A DNA stretch of 64,000 nt from CBDANO01 sp965197665. Its GTDB lineage: Bacteria > Chloroflexota > Dehalococcoidia > Lucifugimonadales > UBA3495. The stretch covers positions 62,001 to 126,000 of the forward strand of contig CBDANO010000002.1 of NCBI GenBank assembly GCA_965197665.1, written 5' to 3'. Positions 1 through 9,039 of this stretch are shown here, piece after piece; position 1 is the stretch's first letter, and each line of letters opens with the position of its first letter. The notes beneath the pieces were generated by a model, which made no database searches, was not told the DNA's origin, and saw only the letters and a program-made list of their open reading frames with translations. A program made the translations under genes and the position numbers.

Positions 1-251
1 TGGGTAGTCGTCCCGGCCTCCCCGGGGAGCTTCATCAAAGGTTCAACCTCGTCGTCGCTGGGCGACCCCAACATGATCATCCCGTTGCCAATGGTTAGCT
101 GAGCATGGGCGATGCTTCCGTTTTCGCCGGGCACTACCAGGTGTTTCTGGAATCCGAAAGTCCGGCAAAGCCACTCGATTGCCGCCGCGGCGTCACGATA
201 ACGCATCGCCGGCATGATATTGCTTTTTGGGCTTGAGCTTGGCTGAGTCAC
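1..251 (-). CDS. VOC-family (glyoxalase/PhnB-like) protein, partial
   Basis: This is the N-terminal part of a vicinal-oxygen-chelate fold protein; its 3' end lies beyond the window. The visible residues include MRYRDAAAAIEWLCRTFGF followed by HAQLTIGNGMIMLGS, the usual beta-alpha-beta-beta opening of PhnB/glyoxalase-like proteins of about 130-160 residues. I chose a GTG start at 251 because a good ribosome-binding site (GGAAAGGAG) lies 5-6 nt upstream; an internal ATG at 215 is the alternative. Such proteins are metal-dependent lyases, dioxygenases or binding proteins, and the substrate cannot be told here. A conserved intergenic motif (266-325) lies immediately upstream. Confidence 0.75.
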   Translation of the reverse strand, partial: MTQPSSSPKSNIMPAMRYRDAAAAIEWLCRTFGFQKHLVVPGENGSIAHAQLTIGNGMIMLGSPSDDEVEPLMKLPGEAGTTT

Positions 252-265
252 GTCGTCTCCTTTCC

Positions 266-325
266 AGTTAACTCCACGGGCAAGTTTCTTGCCGCCTGTC
301 CAGGCATACCTAGAGGCTGCTCAAC
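266..325 (-). promoter_or_regulatory. Conserved 60-bp upstream motif, copy 1
   Basis: This block aligns almost without gaps to 7436-7496 and 20441-20501. Shared cores read on the plus strand are GTTAAC, GCAAGT, CTTATC/CTTGCC, GTCCAGG and a GAGG-TTGC-like tail. All three copies lie upstream of minus-strand genes (VOC protein, Baeyer-Villiger monooxygenase, PPOX flavoprotein). It could be a promoter/operator, a structured leader or a dispersed repeat; position favours a regulatory role. Confidence 0.5.
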
Positions 326-415
326 TCCGGAAAAAGCCGGGGTGATTGGACCGGCCCAAGGGAGGCCGCCTTGGGACCGCTTGTTCCAGTCCTAGCAAAG
401 TACGTTGAGCGGAGG

Positions 416-1789
416 CTAGGCCTTGGACATTCGGACTCGGGCAAGAAGCCCGGCGAACTCCCGGGCCGGCACAGCTTCCAAAGCCTGCACCGCGTCAATG
501 ATTTCCCGCCTCAGTGAAGCATCGGTGTAAGGGCCGCTCAGGAGATCGAACTTTCTCACGACGGATTCCCAGGGCATGGGATTGGTATGGAACCCTTCAT
601 AGTCCACCTTGTCCTTGGTCAGGGTCCGTCCATCCTTGAGAAAGACCTGAAGCCGAGTGGGCATTTCTCCCGGGAAGCGGTCGGTATACTCCCGGCTGGG
701 GCGCCCCACCACCCTTTGCAACAGTTGCTGCACGTCCTGACGCAGGATGCGCTCTTCTTCATAGGCATCCATCATCACGTCGCCGTCCAAGATGGCGGCC
801 GCCACCATGTATGGCAAGCTGTGGTCCGCTTGCTCCTTGGTCCGGATGTCCTTCTTGTGGCCCTCCTCGCCGCCGCCGATGATGTTGAAGGCCACGTCGA
901 ACACGTCGATCTCGACTCTCTCCACGTCGGCCCCGGTAAACCCGTGCTCCCGGCGAAGCTCCAATACCCCCTCGATGGCTACCTGGGAGTGGCCTTCGGC
1001 GTTGTACTTCTTGATTTCCGTTAACTCCACCCGGTCGAGCCCTTCCCGGGACCAGTCGATCTCGAAGGGGCCGGCGATGGACTCCATGAACCCTTTGTTG
1101 CCCTCGAATACCTGGGGCGGGCCGGTGACGCCCCGCATGGCCAGGAAGCTGGAATGGGTGCCGCCGAAAGCCGTGTTGGGATAGGCCAGCCCCTTCCAGT
1201 GGGAGAGGTCGCCGGTGCGAGTGACCCGCAGGGCGTTGAATGGGGTGCCGCTCAGGGCCACGGCGTTGGCGGTACGCTCCGCATCCAAGCCCAAGGCCCG
1301 GGAGACGCCGGCGGCCACGGCGTAGGACCCTTGGGTGGTGTGATCGAAGCCCTTGGCCCGCACCGGCGCCGCGTCGCTCAGGCGGCACTGCACGTGATAG
1401 GCCACCGCCAGGGAGGTTAGAAGCTCCTCGCCGCTCCTGTTGGCATATTCACACGCTGCCAGCACCGCTCCCAGGTTGTCGCTGGGATGCAGGCTCTCGT
1501 GTTTGGCCAAGTAAAAGTCGTTGAAGTCCAGGTACCGGACTAGGCCGGCGTTGTACAGGGCCGCCCGATCGGGAGCGGTGCGGCCGCCGCCGATAAGGGT
1601 GCAATGCCCCTGCCCGCCAAAGTCTTCTATTTGCTCCCTAACCATTTGTATCGGCTCGCCCTCTATCGCTCCAATAGCGCAGCCGAGGCTGTCCAGCACC
1701 CGGACTTTTAGCGCCCGCCTAGTGGACTCTTCCAGGTCATCGTAAGAAGACTTGACTACGTAGCTTGCAAGCTCTTGGGCAATGGTCAT
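416..1789 (-). CDS. MmgE/PrpD family protein
   Basis: Family member of 457 residues, the usual length for MmgE/PrpD (2-methylcitrate dehydratase and relatives such as cis-aconitate decarboxylase). Family-like features are the GCAIGA-type N-terminal segment, RYLDFND, the HPSDN stretch and the C-terminal dimerisation domain with a FPGEMP segment. The ATG at 1789 is preferred over an upstream in-frame start because GGGGAG lies 6 nt before it. It follows a citrate-synthase gene and a MetE-like gene on the same strand, consistent with methylcitrate-cycle or related organic-acid dehydration. The MmgE/PrpD family also contains decarboxylases and epimerase-like members, so the exact substrate is unproven. 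Confidence 0.85.
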   Translation of the reverse strand: MTIAQELASYVVKSSYDDLEESTRRALKVRVLDSLGCAIGAIEGEPIQMVREQIEDFGGQGHCTLIGGGRTAPDRAALYNAGLVRYLDFNDFYLAKHESLHPSDNLGAVLAACEYANRSGEELLTSLAVAYHVQCRLSDAAPVRAKGFDHTTQGSYAVAAGVSRALGLDAERTANAVALSGTPFNALRVTRTGDLSHWKGLAYPNTAFGGTHSSFLAMRGVTGPPQVFEGNKGFMESIAGPFEIDWSREGLDRVELTEIKKYNAEGHSQVAIEGVLELRREHGFTGADVERVEIDVFDVAFNIIGGGEEGHKKDIRTKEQADHSLPYMVAAAILDGDVMMDAYEEERILRQDVQQLLQRVVGRPSREYTDRFPGEMPTRLQVFLKDGRTLTKDKVDYEGFHTNPMPWESVVRKFDLLSGPYTDASLRREIIDAVQALEAVPAREFAGLLARVRMSKA

Positions 1790-1904
1790 GGAATTCTCCC
1801 CGATAACGAGCCAGAACAACTTGAACACGGGCTTGCCGGACCGCGGTACAGAGCCTCAGTCACACCCAAAGCCCCTGAAGACGGCCGGCAAGTCCAGCCG
1901 GAAG

Positions 1905-2924
1905 TCAGGCGCCCAGTTCCTTCCGGACTATCTTGGTACCGGCGACCATAGCCTTGAGCTTGGCCAGAGCGACGTAGCGGGGAGACCAGCCGAAGCCGCA
2001 GTCCGGGTTGACATACACCTTATCGGCGTCCGCCCATTTGAGCACGGTGCGGACCCTCCGGGCGACATCGTCGGGCGTCTCGGGATAGAAGGACTTGACG
2101 TCGATTAATCCGGCCCCCAACTCGCGCCCGTCGTTCCACTCCTTCCACATCTCTATCTCGGCCATCTCACGGCTGGCAAACTCCAGAACGAACTGATGAG
2201 CGCGGGCCTCCAAAACGCCGGGGAAGTAGTCGCTGTACCTGCGATTGAACCGGGCCCTACCAAACCGGTTGCCGAAGCAAATGTGGAAAGCAAGCTTGGC
2301 GTCAATGCCCTCGGTGGCCAGGTTGAAGAGCCGCGCCATCTCTGGGCCGGTCACGTTGCCCCTGGCAGGTTCGTCAAGCTGGATGAACGTTGCGCCGGCG
2401 GTTACCAACTCCTTGAGTTCGTGATTGATCACCTGAGCGAATTCGGTAGCGACCTCTACGGTGTTTTCGTAAATCTCAGCGGGGCGGATGCGGGAGCCGA
2501 AGGTCAAAGGCCCGGCGCAAGTCACCTTGGTCGGCTTGCCGGTGTGGGCCGCCAAGTACTGGAACTCGTTAACAATGCCCAGGCCGGCGGGGGCCCTGAT
2601 TTGGCTGACGGCTTCGTAGCGGGTCTGCTGGTCGTACCCCCAAGGTCCGGCCTTACGCGCCGCCGGAATGGGCCGGATTCCTTCGATGATGCCGTAGTAA
2701 CTGTCCACGTAGCCGTCCAAGCGCCGGGACTCTCCATCGCTAATGACGTCTACGCCGGCCCGGTCTTGATCGAGAATGGCGATGTCGACGGCGTCGCTTA
2801 GCAACTCCTCCAAATCGGCGTGGCCCCAGCGACCCTCCTCAAGCAGGTCTTTGCAGGCATGCCACCAGCCGGGCTTGGCATGAGAGCCTACGACGGTGGT
2901 CGGCAGAGCCGGCAGGCCGTTCAT
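1905..2924 (-). CDS. MetE C-terminal-like (cobalamin-independent methyltransferase) protein
   Basis: A 339-residue protein resembling the catalytic TIM-barrel half of cobalamin-independent methionine synthase. Visible family marks are GSHAKP at the N terminus, LDEPA at about 183-187, the zinc-ligand pair His214/Cys216 in FHICFGN and Cys309 in NPDCGFG. Full MetE is about 750 residues; stand-alone C-terminal homologues of about 340-380 residues are common and often act in methyl transfer or catabolic contexts instead of methionine synthesis. It starts 6 bp after the citrate-synthase stop, so the two are probably co-transcribed. No strong ribosome-binding site is visible, which suggests translational coupling. 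Confidence 0.85.
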   Translation of the reverse strand: MNGLPALPTTVVGSHAKPGWWHACKDLLEEGRWGHADLEELLSDAVDIAILDQDRAGVDVISDGESRRLDGYVDSYYGIIEGIRPIPAARKAGPWGYDQQTRYEAVSQIRAPAGLGIVNEFQYLAAHTGKPTKVTCAGPLTFGSRIRPAEIYENTVEVATEFAQVINHELKELVTAGATFIQLDEPARGNVTGPEMARLFNLATEGIDAKLAFHICFGNRFGRARFNRRYSDYFPGVLEARAHQFVLEFASREMAEIEMWKEWNDGRELGAGLIDVKSFYPETPDDVARRVRTVLKWADADKVYVNPDCGFGWSPRYVALAKLKAMVAGTKIVRKELGA

Positions 2925-2930
2925 GACGGG

Positions 2931-4055
2931 CTAACGACCGGCAAGCTCTAGACCGCGTTGACCCGTGTACTGGGCTCTGGGCCGGATCAAACGGTTGTTA
3001 GCATACTGCTCGAAGATGTGGGCGGACCAGCCGGCTATGCGGGCGCTGGCTACGACGTTGGTCATCATGCCCAAAGGGAATCCCAGCTGGTATAGGACGA
3101 TGGCGGCAAAGTAGTCCACGTTGGGAATGATGCCCTTGGTTTCCTGCATGCGCTTTTCGCAAGCGACAGCAATATCGAACCACCGCTCTTCACCGACAAC
3201 CTTCCCCAATGCTTGGGCCATTCCCCTCAACTGCCCGGCCCGGGGGTCGCCGGCGCGGTACACTCGATGGCCGAAACCGGGCAGGAGGCGCTTGGCGGCC
3301 AAGGCGTCGTCGACGTAGGCGGCGGCCTTTCGCGGCGAGTCCACGTCGATGAACATGACCATTGCGTCGTCGATGGCGCCGCCGTGCAACGGCCCCTTGA
3401 TGGCGCCTATGCCGGCCACCACCGCCGAGTAGAAGTCCGAGCGGGTGCCCGTTACCACGCGGCAGGCGAAGGTCGAAGCGTTTGTTTCGTGTTCGGCGTA
3501 GAGAACCAGGGTTGTCTCGAAGGTGCGCCGGGTGGTCTCGTCCGGGGCGCTCCCGGTTAGCATATAGTAGTAGTTGGAGGTATGGTCCAGGCTCGAATCT
3601 GGAGGGATGGGTTCCTTACCGGCAGCGATTCTGGCCTGGGCTGCTACTATTGTGGGTATCTTGGCCGTCAGACTCTTAGCCTTGCGCAGGTTGTCTTCAT
3701 AGCTTAGGTCGTCGGCGTTAGGGTCCATGGCCCCCGCCAAGGAGACGGCGGTACGCAGCGGGGCCATGGGGTTGGCAGACTTGGGCACAGCTTTCAGCAA
3801 CTCGAGCACGGGCGGGGGCAACGCTCGAAGCCGGGCCAACTCCCCCCGGAACTCCTCAAGCTCACTTTGCTCCGGTACCCGGTCATGCCACAGCAGAAAG
3901 ACCATCTCCTCGAATCCGAGGTGGCTAACGATATCGTCGATGGCGTACCCGCGGATGGAAAGCTCAGGCACGGTACCGTCGATGTAGGAGATGCTCGATT
4001 CACAAGCCAATACGCCTTCCAATCCGGGAATGACTCGGTCCGGTACTGTGCTCAT
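2931..4055 (-). CDS. Citrate synthase / 2-methylcitrate synthase family
   Basis: A 374-residue type II-like citrate synthase. The active-site residues are all visible: His224 in GPLHGGA, His263 in GFGHRVYR and Asp314 in NVDYFAA, plus HETNAS at 189-194. The ATG at 4055 follows GGAGAAG and gives the standard N terminus VIPGLEGVLA; an upstream in-frame extension of 33 codons lacks family similarity. Placed first in a minus-strand run with MetE-like and MmgE/PrpD genes, it could condense propionyl-CoA with oxaloacetate (PrpC role) or serve as an ordinary citrate synthase. Sequence alone does not separate these. Confidence 0.92.
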   Translation of the reverse strand: MSTVPDRVIPGLEGVLACESSISYIDGTVPELSIRGYAIDDIVSHLGFEEMVFLLWHDRVPEQSELEEFRGELARLRALPPPVLELLKAVPKSANPMAPLRTAVSLAGAMDPNADDLSYEDNLRKAKSLTAKIPTIVAAQARIAAGKEPIPPDSSLDHTSNYYYMLTGSAPDETTRRTFETTLVLYAEHETNASTFACRVVTGTRSDFYSAVVAGIGAIKGPLHGGAIDDAMVMFIDVDSPRKAAAYVDDALAAKRLLPGFGHRVYRAGDPRAGQLRGMAQALGKVVGEERWFDIAVACEKRMQETKGIIPNVDYFAAIVLYQLGFPLGMMTNVVASARIAGWSAHIFEQYANNRLIRPRAQYTGQRGLELAGR

Positions 4056-4435
4056 GGCGGCTTCTCCGGAAGGTAGAGGAACGAAGGCTGAGGACGATAG
4101 TGTTTCTGCTGAGTTCCGCGGGAGGCGTGCCTCCGGCGCCGTGAATACTGGCATTTCGTACCCAGTTTGTCAAGACTCGTCCCGAGGGTTCCCAGTCCGT
4201 CTTATCCCAGCCCGCCTTACGTTGGGACAACGATTCCAAGTCCTGGCGTGGACCGGTGCGGCGTACCCACGGTAACTGTTCAGTCTCGGTAAGGAGTGTG
4301 AGGGTTTCCTCTGTATTTCTCGGGGAATGCCGTTTTCATTCGGGGCGGGCCGATTTGAGACCGGCACATGGGGGGAAATCTTCTCTATCAACCGCAAGAA
4401 GAGGGAACAGCTGTAGCTAAGGAGACCTTCGCAAC

Positions 4436-4474
4436 CCCCCCTTCTCCCTCTGGGAGAGGGTTGGGGTGAGGGCG
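4436..4474. repeat. REP-like CTCTCCC/GGGAGAGGG element
   Basis: Contains a CTCCC-TCT-GGGAG stem followed by AGGGTTGGGGTGAGGGCG. The same pattern recurs at 20637-20676, 20820-20850 and 61576-61613. This is a very common dispersed intergenic repeat in GC-rich bacteria. Confidence 0.75.
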
Positions 4475-4507
4475 TCTTCCAGCTTCGGGGGAGGCCCCGG
4501 TTGCACA

Positions 4508-4527
4508 ATACCGGCTTTCGCCGGTAT
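4508..4527. repeat. ATACCGGC hairpin repeat
   Basis: A perfect 8-bp stem, ATACCGGC/GCCGGTAT, with a 4-nt loop. It matches the widespread 'ACCGGCTTTCGCCGGTATGAC' style of extragenic palindrome and has no T-run, so it is not a classical terminator. Confidence 0.65.
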
Positions 4528-4728
4528 GACGAAAGTTATGCAAAGGTCTCAGCTAAGCTGGGCGCATTTCGTTGGACGCAAAAGCTTGTTAGAATGTCGG
4601 ACTAGTGTCATGGGGCCTGGCTTGAAGACGCGGCATTGCCGGATAAAATGGCTGCCGAAGAGACACGCCAATGCGCGTGGCCGCGATGCTTGTTGGGCGC
4701 CGCAATTCACCCGAAGGACTTTGAAGCT

Positions 4729-5709
4729 ATGACAAACCCCCGCGCCTTTGTGACTCGCAAGATTTTTCCGGAAGCGCTCGAATCCATTCTGTCGGTAGCC
4801 GACGCTGAAATCTGGCCGGACGAACTTCCGCCGCCGCGGTCAACGCTGCTGGAGAAAGCCAAAGGCGTCGACGGCCTGCTTACCCTGCTCACGGATAAAG
4901 TCGACGGCGAGTTGATGGACGCGGCCGGCCCCCAGTTGAAGGTCATCAGCCAGATAGCGGTGGGGTATGAGAACATCGACATAGCCGAAGCCACGAAAAG
5001 AGGAATTCCCGTGGGGTATACCCCCGGAGTGCTGACCGAGGCCACCGCCGACCTTACTTTCGCGTTGATGATGGCGGCGGCCCGCCGCGTCGTGGAGGCG
5101 GCGGAGGCGGTGCGTCAAGGCAAGTGGCAGACCTGGCACCCCTTGCACTATCTGGGGCCGGACCTTCACGGGGCCACCATCGGCGTGGTGGGGTTGGGCC
5201 GTATCGGGCTGGCGGTGGCCAAAAGGGCCCTGGGTTTTGATATGAATGTCCTCTACTCGGACATTGCCCGGAGGGAAGACCTGGAAGCCGAGTATCCCCT
5301 GACCTTCGTTGACTTGGACACCCTGCTGAGGGAGTCGGACTTCGTGACCCTTCACGTCAATCTCACCAGCGAGACATACCATCTCATGAGCGGGGAGCAA
5401 TTCGGCAGGATGAAGTCAACCGCCGTCCTAGTGAACGCTTCTCGCGGGGGAGTGGTCGACCCGGCGGCGCTGTACCGGGCCCTTAAAGACGATCAAATAG
5501 CGGCCGCCGCCCTGGATGTTACGGAACCGGAACCCATAAAGATGGACGACCCGCTGCTAACCCTGAGCAACTGCCTCGTGGTGCCCCACATCGCCAGCGC
5601 CAGCATGCGCGCCCGGAGCGAGATGTCCCGCATCTCCGCGCAGAACCTGATCAACGGCCTAAAGGGGGAAAAGCTGCTGGCCTGCGTGAACCCCGAGGCC
5701 CACGGGTAA
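4729..5709 (+). CDS. D-2-hydroxyacid dehydrogenase (glyoxylate/hydroxypyruvate reductase-like)
   Basis: A 326-residue NAD(P)-dependent oxidoreductase of the D-2-hydroxyacid dehydrogenase family, typical in length for glyoxylate or D-glycerate dehydrogenases. It shows the substrate-domain VGYENID, the Rossmann motif GLGRIG at 155-160, Arg239 in NASRGG, Glu266 in TEPEP and His287 in PHIAS, which form the catalytic Arg-Glu-His set. The ATG at 4729 gives the correct N terminus (FVTRKIFPEAL); GAAGGA lies about 11 nt upstream. It is the only plus-strand gene in the first 9 kb and converges with the monooxygenase gene 32 bp downstream. Confidence 0.9.
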   Translation: MTNPRAFVTRKIFPEALESILSVADAEIWPDELPPPRSTLLEKAKGVDGLLTLLTDKVDGELMDAAGPQLKVISQIAVGYENIDIAEATKRGIPVGYTPGVLTEATADLTFALMMAAARRVVEAAEAVRQGKWQTWHPLHYLGPDLHGATIGVVGLGRIGLAVAKRALGFDMNVLYSDIARREDLEAEYPLTFVDLDTLLRESDFVTLHVNLTSETYHLMSGEQFGRMKSTAVLVNASRGGVVDPAALYRALKDDQIAAAALDVTEPEPIKMDDPLLTLSNCLVVPHIASASMRARSEMSRISAQNLINGLKGEKLLACVNPEAHG

Positions 5710-5741
5710 TGACTTGGACCTACCGGAGGCCCGGCGTTGTA

Positions 5742-7394
5742 TCAGCCGGTTGGCAAAGGGGCCTTTTCTCGACTCCGGGAGTCGAGGATGAACCCTTCAT
5801 AGCCGTTCCCGGCCACTTCATCGCACTTTTCCCGGTAGGTCCCGAGGCCGCCGGCGTAGGGCGTGAACACGCGGGGCTTCCCGGGGATGTTCGCTCCCAG
5901 GTACCAGGAATTCGCCAGCACGAACATCGTCGGCTCGGCAACCTCGTTCACATGGGTCCCCCATGCGGTCTCCGCGGCGGGGTCCGCCTCGGCCGTCTCC
6001 AAGCCTCGGTCTCGCATGTACCCAAGGAAGTCCGCTATCCATTCGATGTGCTGCTCTATGGCCATCGGCATGTTGCTAAGGACGGAGGGGCTTCCGGGCC
6101 CCGTGATCATAAACATATTGGGGAATCCAACGACTTGCAGGCCAAGGTAGGTCTTGGGGCCCTCGGCCCACCTGTCCTTAAGCGGCACATCGTTTCTGCC
6201 GCGAATATCCATCTTGAAGAAGCTGCCCGTCATCGTGTCGAAACCGGTAGCGAAAACGATAACGTCAAACTCGAACTCTTCGTTCTCGGTGCGTACCCCC
6301 TTCGGAGTGATCTCTTGGATTGGCGAGTGGCGAATATCGACTAACTCAACGTTCTCTCGGTTGTACGTCTCGAAGTAGTTGGTGTCTATGAGAGCGCGCT
6401 TCGCTCCAAAGGGATGGTCCGTAGGTAGAAGCTTCTCGACGGTCTCCGGGTCTTTCACTATCTCGCGGATTTTGGACCGGACGAACTCGGCGACTGTGTC
6501 GTTTGCCCTCCGGTCTGTGCCGATGTCTTTGAAGGACCCGAATATGAACCTGAACCCGCCTTCAGCCCAGAGAGCTTCGTACTCTTTCCGGCGCTCTTCG
6601 GCAGTGGCGTCTAAGGCCGAGCGCTCACTGCGGTCCACCGGAAAGCCGCCCACAGACCACCTTGCCTTTTCCATGACCTCATCGTAGTTGGGCTTTACCT
6701 CTTCCTCGATGAACTTGCTGTCCACGGTGCCGTGGCGGGCCGGGATAGTGTACTGCGGGGTCCGTTGGAACACGGTCAAGCGTTCGGCTTGCTCGGCGAT
6801 CACCGGGATCGATTGCACGCCGCTTGAGCCGGTGCCTATGACCGCCACGCGCTTCCCGCCGAAGTCGACTCCTTCGTGGGGCCAACTGCCAGTGTGGTAC
6901 GACTCTCCCTGGAAGGAGTCCAGCCCTTCTATGTCCGGAACATTGCCTGTTGAAATACATCCAATACCGGTAATCAGGAACCGGGCGGTGACACGGTCAC
7001 CCTGGTCCGTTTTGACCTCCCATTGGTTGGCGTCCTCGATGAATCTTGCGGAGGTGACCCGGGTGTTGAACCGGATGTTGCGGCGAAGGTCGAAGCGGTC
7101 CGCGACGTGGTTGAGGTAGGACAGTATCTCCGGCTGTTCCGGGTACTTTCCACTCCAGTTCCAGTCTTGAAGCAGTTCCTTGGAGAATGAGAAGCAGTAT
7201 ATGTAGCTCTCCGAGTCGCAGCGCGCCCCCGGGTAGCGGTTCCAATACCAGGTGCCGCCGACTCCGGCGCCCGTCTCGTACACTTGGACGGACATACCTA
7301 GCTCTTCCCGCAGCCGCCAGAGCATTCCCAGTCCCGAAAAGCCGGCCCCAATGACCACGGCGTCGAAGTCCGGAGAGTTTCCTGAGTTAGCCAT
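5742..7394 (-). CDS. Baeyer-Villiger-type flavin monooxygenase
   Basis: A 550-residue class B flavoprotein. It has an FAD Rossmann motif GAGFSG at 16-21, GGTWYWNRYPGARCD at about 47-60, the Baeyer-Villiger fingerprint F-x-G-x3-H-x3-W-P at 161-172 and an NADPH motif GTGSSG at 187-192. Length and motifs match cyclohexanone/phenylacetone monooxygenases, which insert oxygen next to a carbonyl of cyclic or aryl ketones. The start follows GAGAGGAT. A conserved 60-bp motif and a TGTAGTTTGGTAT box lie in its leader. The neighbouring alpha/beta hydrolase could open the ester or lactone product, but that pairing is inference. Confidence 0.92.
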   Translation of the reverse strand: MANSGNSPDFDAVVIGAGFSGLGMLWRLREELGMSVQVYETGAGVGGTWYWNRYPGARCDSESYIYCFSFSKELLQDWNWSGKYPEQPEILSYLNHVADRFDLRRNIRFNTRVTSARFIEDANQWEVKTDQGDRVTARFLITGIGCISTGNVPDIEGLDSFQGESYHTGSWPHEGVDFGGKRVAVIGTGSSGVQSIPVIAEQAERLTVFQRTPQYTIPARHGTVDSKFIEEEVKPNYDEVMEKARWSVGGFPVDRSERSALDATAEERRKEYEALWAEGGFRFIFGSFKDIGTDRRANDTVAEFVRSKIREIVKDPETVEKLLPTDHPFGAKRALIDTNYFETYNRENVELVDIRHSPIQEITPKGVRTENEEFEFDVIVFATGFDTMTGSFFKMDIRGRNDVPLKDRWAEGPKTYLGLQVVGFPNMFMITGPGSPSVLSNMPMAIEQHIEWIADFLGYMRDRGLETAEADPAAETAWGTHVNEVAEPTMFVLANSWYLGANIPGKPRVFTPYAGGLGTYREKCDEVAGNGYEGFILDSRSREKAPLPTG

Positions 7395-7410
7395 GTTTAT
7401 CCTCTCGGCG

Positions 7411-7435
7411 TGTAGTTTGGTATATAAGTGCCTTT
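7411..7435 (-). promoter_or_regulatory. TGTAGTTTGGTAT leader box, copy 1
   Basis: Twenty-two of 25 bases match 46467-46491, which is also a short distance upstream of a minus-strand start codon. Read on the minus strand it offers a TTATAT-like -10 hexamer. Promoter element is the simplest reading. Confidence 0.35.
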
Positions 7436-7496
7436 AGTTAACCCCGCCCGCAAGTCCCTTATCGCCGGTCCAGGTGTAACGCGAGGGTTGCTCCAC
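7436..7496 (-). promoter_or_regulatory. Conserved 60-bp upstream motif, copy 2
   Basis: Second copy of the motif at 266-325, sitting 41 nt upstream of the monooxygenase start. It is closest to copy 3 (20441-20501), sharing GTTAACCCC, GTCCAGG and ACGCGAGGGTTGC. Confidence 0.5.
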
Positions 7497-7526
7497 CTCG
7501 TAAAGAGAGCGGGGGCCAAGCCCCTG

Positions 7527-8477
7527 TTACTGCGCAGGTTGAGCTTTGCGCGCTTTCACAATACACGCTTTAACCGCCTTTACGACCTGTTGGAAACCGA
7601 GCTCGCTGCGAGGCAGCATCAGCAGGGTAAAGAATCCGTGCATTTGGCCGGCATATCTTTGAAGATCAACGGCTACGTCGGCTTCCAGCAGCCGGACCGC
7701 GTAGGCTTCTCCTTCGTCGCGCAAGACGTCATGTTCCGCGGTTATTATAACCGATGGCGGGAGTCCTGAGAGATTGTCGGCGCGCAGTGGAGAGGCGTCC
7801 GGCTCAGTGCGGCGAGAGGCGTCGGGAAGATAGTGGTCCCAGAACCAGACCATCCCCCGGCGGGTCAGCAGCAACTCATTTGCGGGATCGATATAGGAGG
7901 GACGGTTGAAGTCGGCGTCGGTGACAGGATAAATGAGGACCTGCAGCGCTATGGGCGGGCCGCCGCGGTCGCGGGCGCGTATAGCCATCACCGCAGCAAG
8001 GTTTCCACCGGCGCTGTCCCCGGCCACCATCAGCGGCGCCTCTCGTCCCGCTAGGCCGCTGAGGTGCTTCCCGACCCATTCCAACGCCGCATACGAGTCA
8101 TCCACGGCCGTTGGGTAGCGGTGCTCCGGCGCAAGACGGTACTCTACCAGGACGACTGCGCAAGATGTCCGCTCCGCCAGTTTACGAGCGACCGTGTCAT
8201 ACTGGTCGATGGAACCTATGACCCATCCGCCTCCGTGGTAGTAGACCAGGACGCCCCGGGGACTCTTGATGGGAACGAGGATGCGGAGTGTGGCTTCGCC
8301 TTCCGGCCCCTCAATACGGCGCTCCTCCACACGTTCCATTTCCGGCCCCGGCCCGGCAAGCTCCGCGAGCATAGACCCCAAGGCACGGGCCTCCTCGGGC
8401 GTGCTTTCGTGTAGAGGTTTTCCGTCGCCTTCGGCCAGCTGTTCCAAAAACCTAGCCGTGGCGGAGTCAAGCGCCAT
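7527..8477 (-). CDS. Alpha/beta hydrolase (HSL-type esterase)
   Basis: A 316-residue carboxylesterase of the hormone-sensitive-lipase family. The oxyanion-hole motif HGGGW is at 81-85, the nucleophile Ser155 lies in GDSAGG, Asp250 in EHDVLRD and His280 in MHGFF, giving a complete triad. Length is typical for the family. The ATG at 8477 follows GAGGGGG. No signal peptide is seen, so it is likely cytoplasmic. It is transcribed in the same direction as the monooxygenase after a 132-bp gap that contains the conserved motif, so it may be separately transcribed. Confidence 0.92.
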   Translation of the reverse strand: MALDSATARFLEQLAEGDGKPLHESTPEEARALGSMLAELAGPGPEMERVEERRIEGPEGEATLRILVPIKSPRGVLVYYHGGGWVIGSIDQYDTVARKLAERTSCAVVLVEYRLAPEHRYPTAVDDSYAALEWVGKHLSGLAGREAPLMVAGDSAGGNLAAVMAIRARDRGGPPIALQVLIYPVTDADFNRPSYIDPANELLLTRRGMVWFWDHYLPDASRRTEPDASPLRADNLSGLPPSVIITAEHDVLRDEGEAYAVRLLEADVAVDLQRYAGQMHGFFTLLMLPRSELGFQQVVKAVKACIVKARKAQPAQ

Positions 8478-9039
8478 ACGCCCCCTCAGGCATGTTTGCG
8501 GGGCAGGGTGAACCGCAGATTAACAGGACCCGTCGGAGTTCCCCGCGTCAAGCCGTACGGACCCAAACGACTCATCATCTTGGGCGAGTTGCCTAGCTAG
8601 GTGGAACAAAGAACCAACCGTAACGTTGCCCGGACCAAAGCAACTCACTATCTTGGGCGAGAGCCATAGTAGAATAACTCACGAATGCCGTCAACCCGTT
8701 TTTCCAATCAAGCTCGCAATAGCATCCGGCTGCGTTTACTCCATCCACACACCCCACCTCGCCGTATTATCTCAGGTGGCCAAGAGTATCGTTTTTCTTA
8801 TATTTGTTCAATAAATAGCCCGGCCTTCAAAGACTGTGCTTTGCGTGCGCCAGGCTTTGTGCATAGTAGTCTTTCATAGTAGTCTATAATAGTGGCTTCC
8901 TAGTTAGCCCAGAGCCATTGGACAGTCAAATCTACGGTCCGGCAAGCTCACTAGATTATAAGGACTCCGGATTTATGAGGGCCGGCGCAAGACCTGCCAA
9001 GGGGTGTTTCAATGGTCCAAATCGGGAATCGCCCTCATG
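8478..9039. other. Intergenic region, about 560 bp
   Basis: No gene was supported. It contains an imperfect ~32-bp direct repeat (8555-8586 and 8630-8661, sharing the core TCTTGGGCGAG). Base composition is less GC-rich around 8690-8890 than in the flanking genes. Confidence 0.55.

Larger units (their letters stand above)
4056..4728. other. 673-bp intergenic region with REP-like hairpins
   Basis: Divergent spacer between the citrate synthase and the dehydrogenase. It holds two dispersed palindromic repeats (4436-4474 and 4508-4527), annotated separately. No convincing gene is seen; the open frames here are short and unlike known proteins. Confidence 0.7.
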
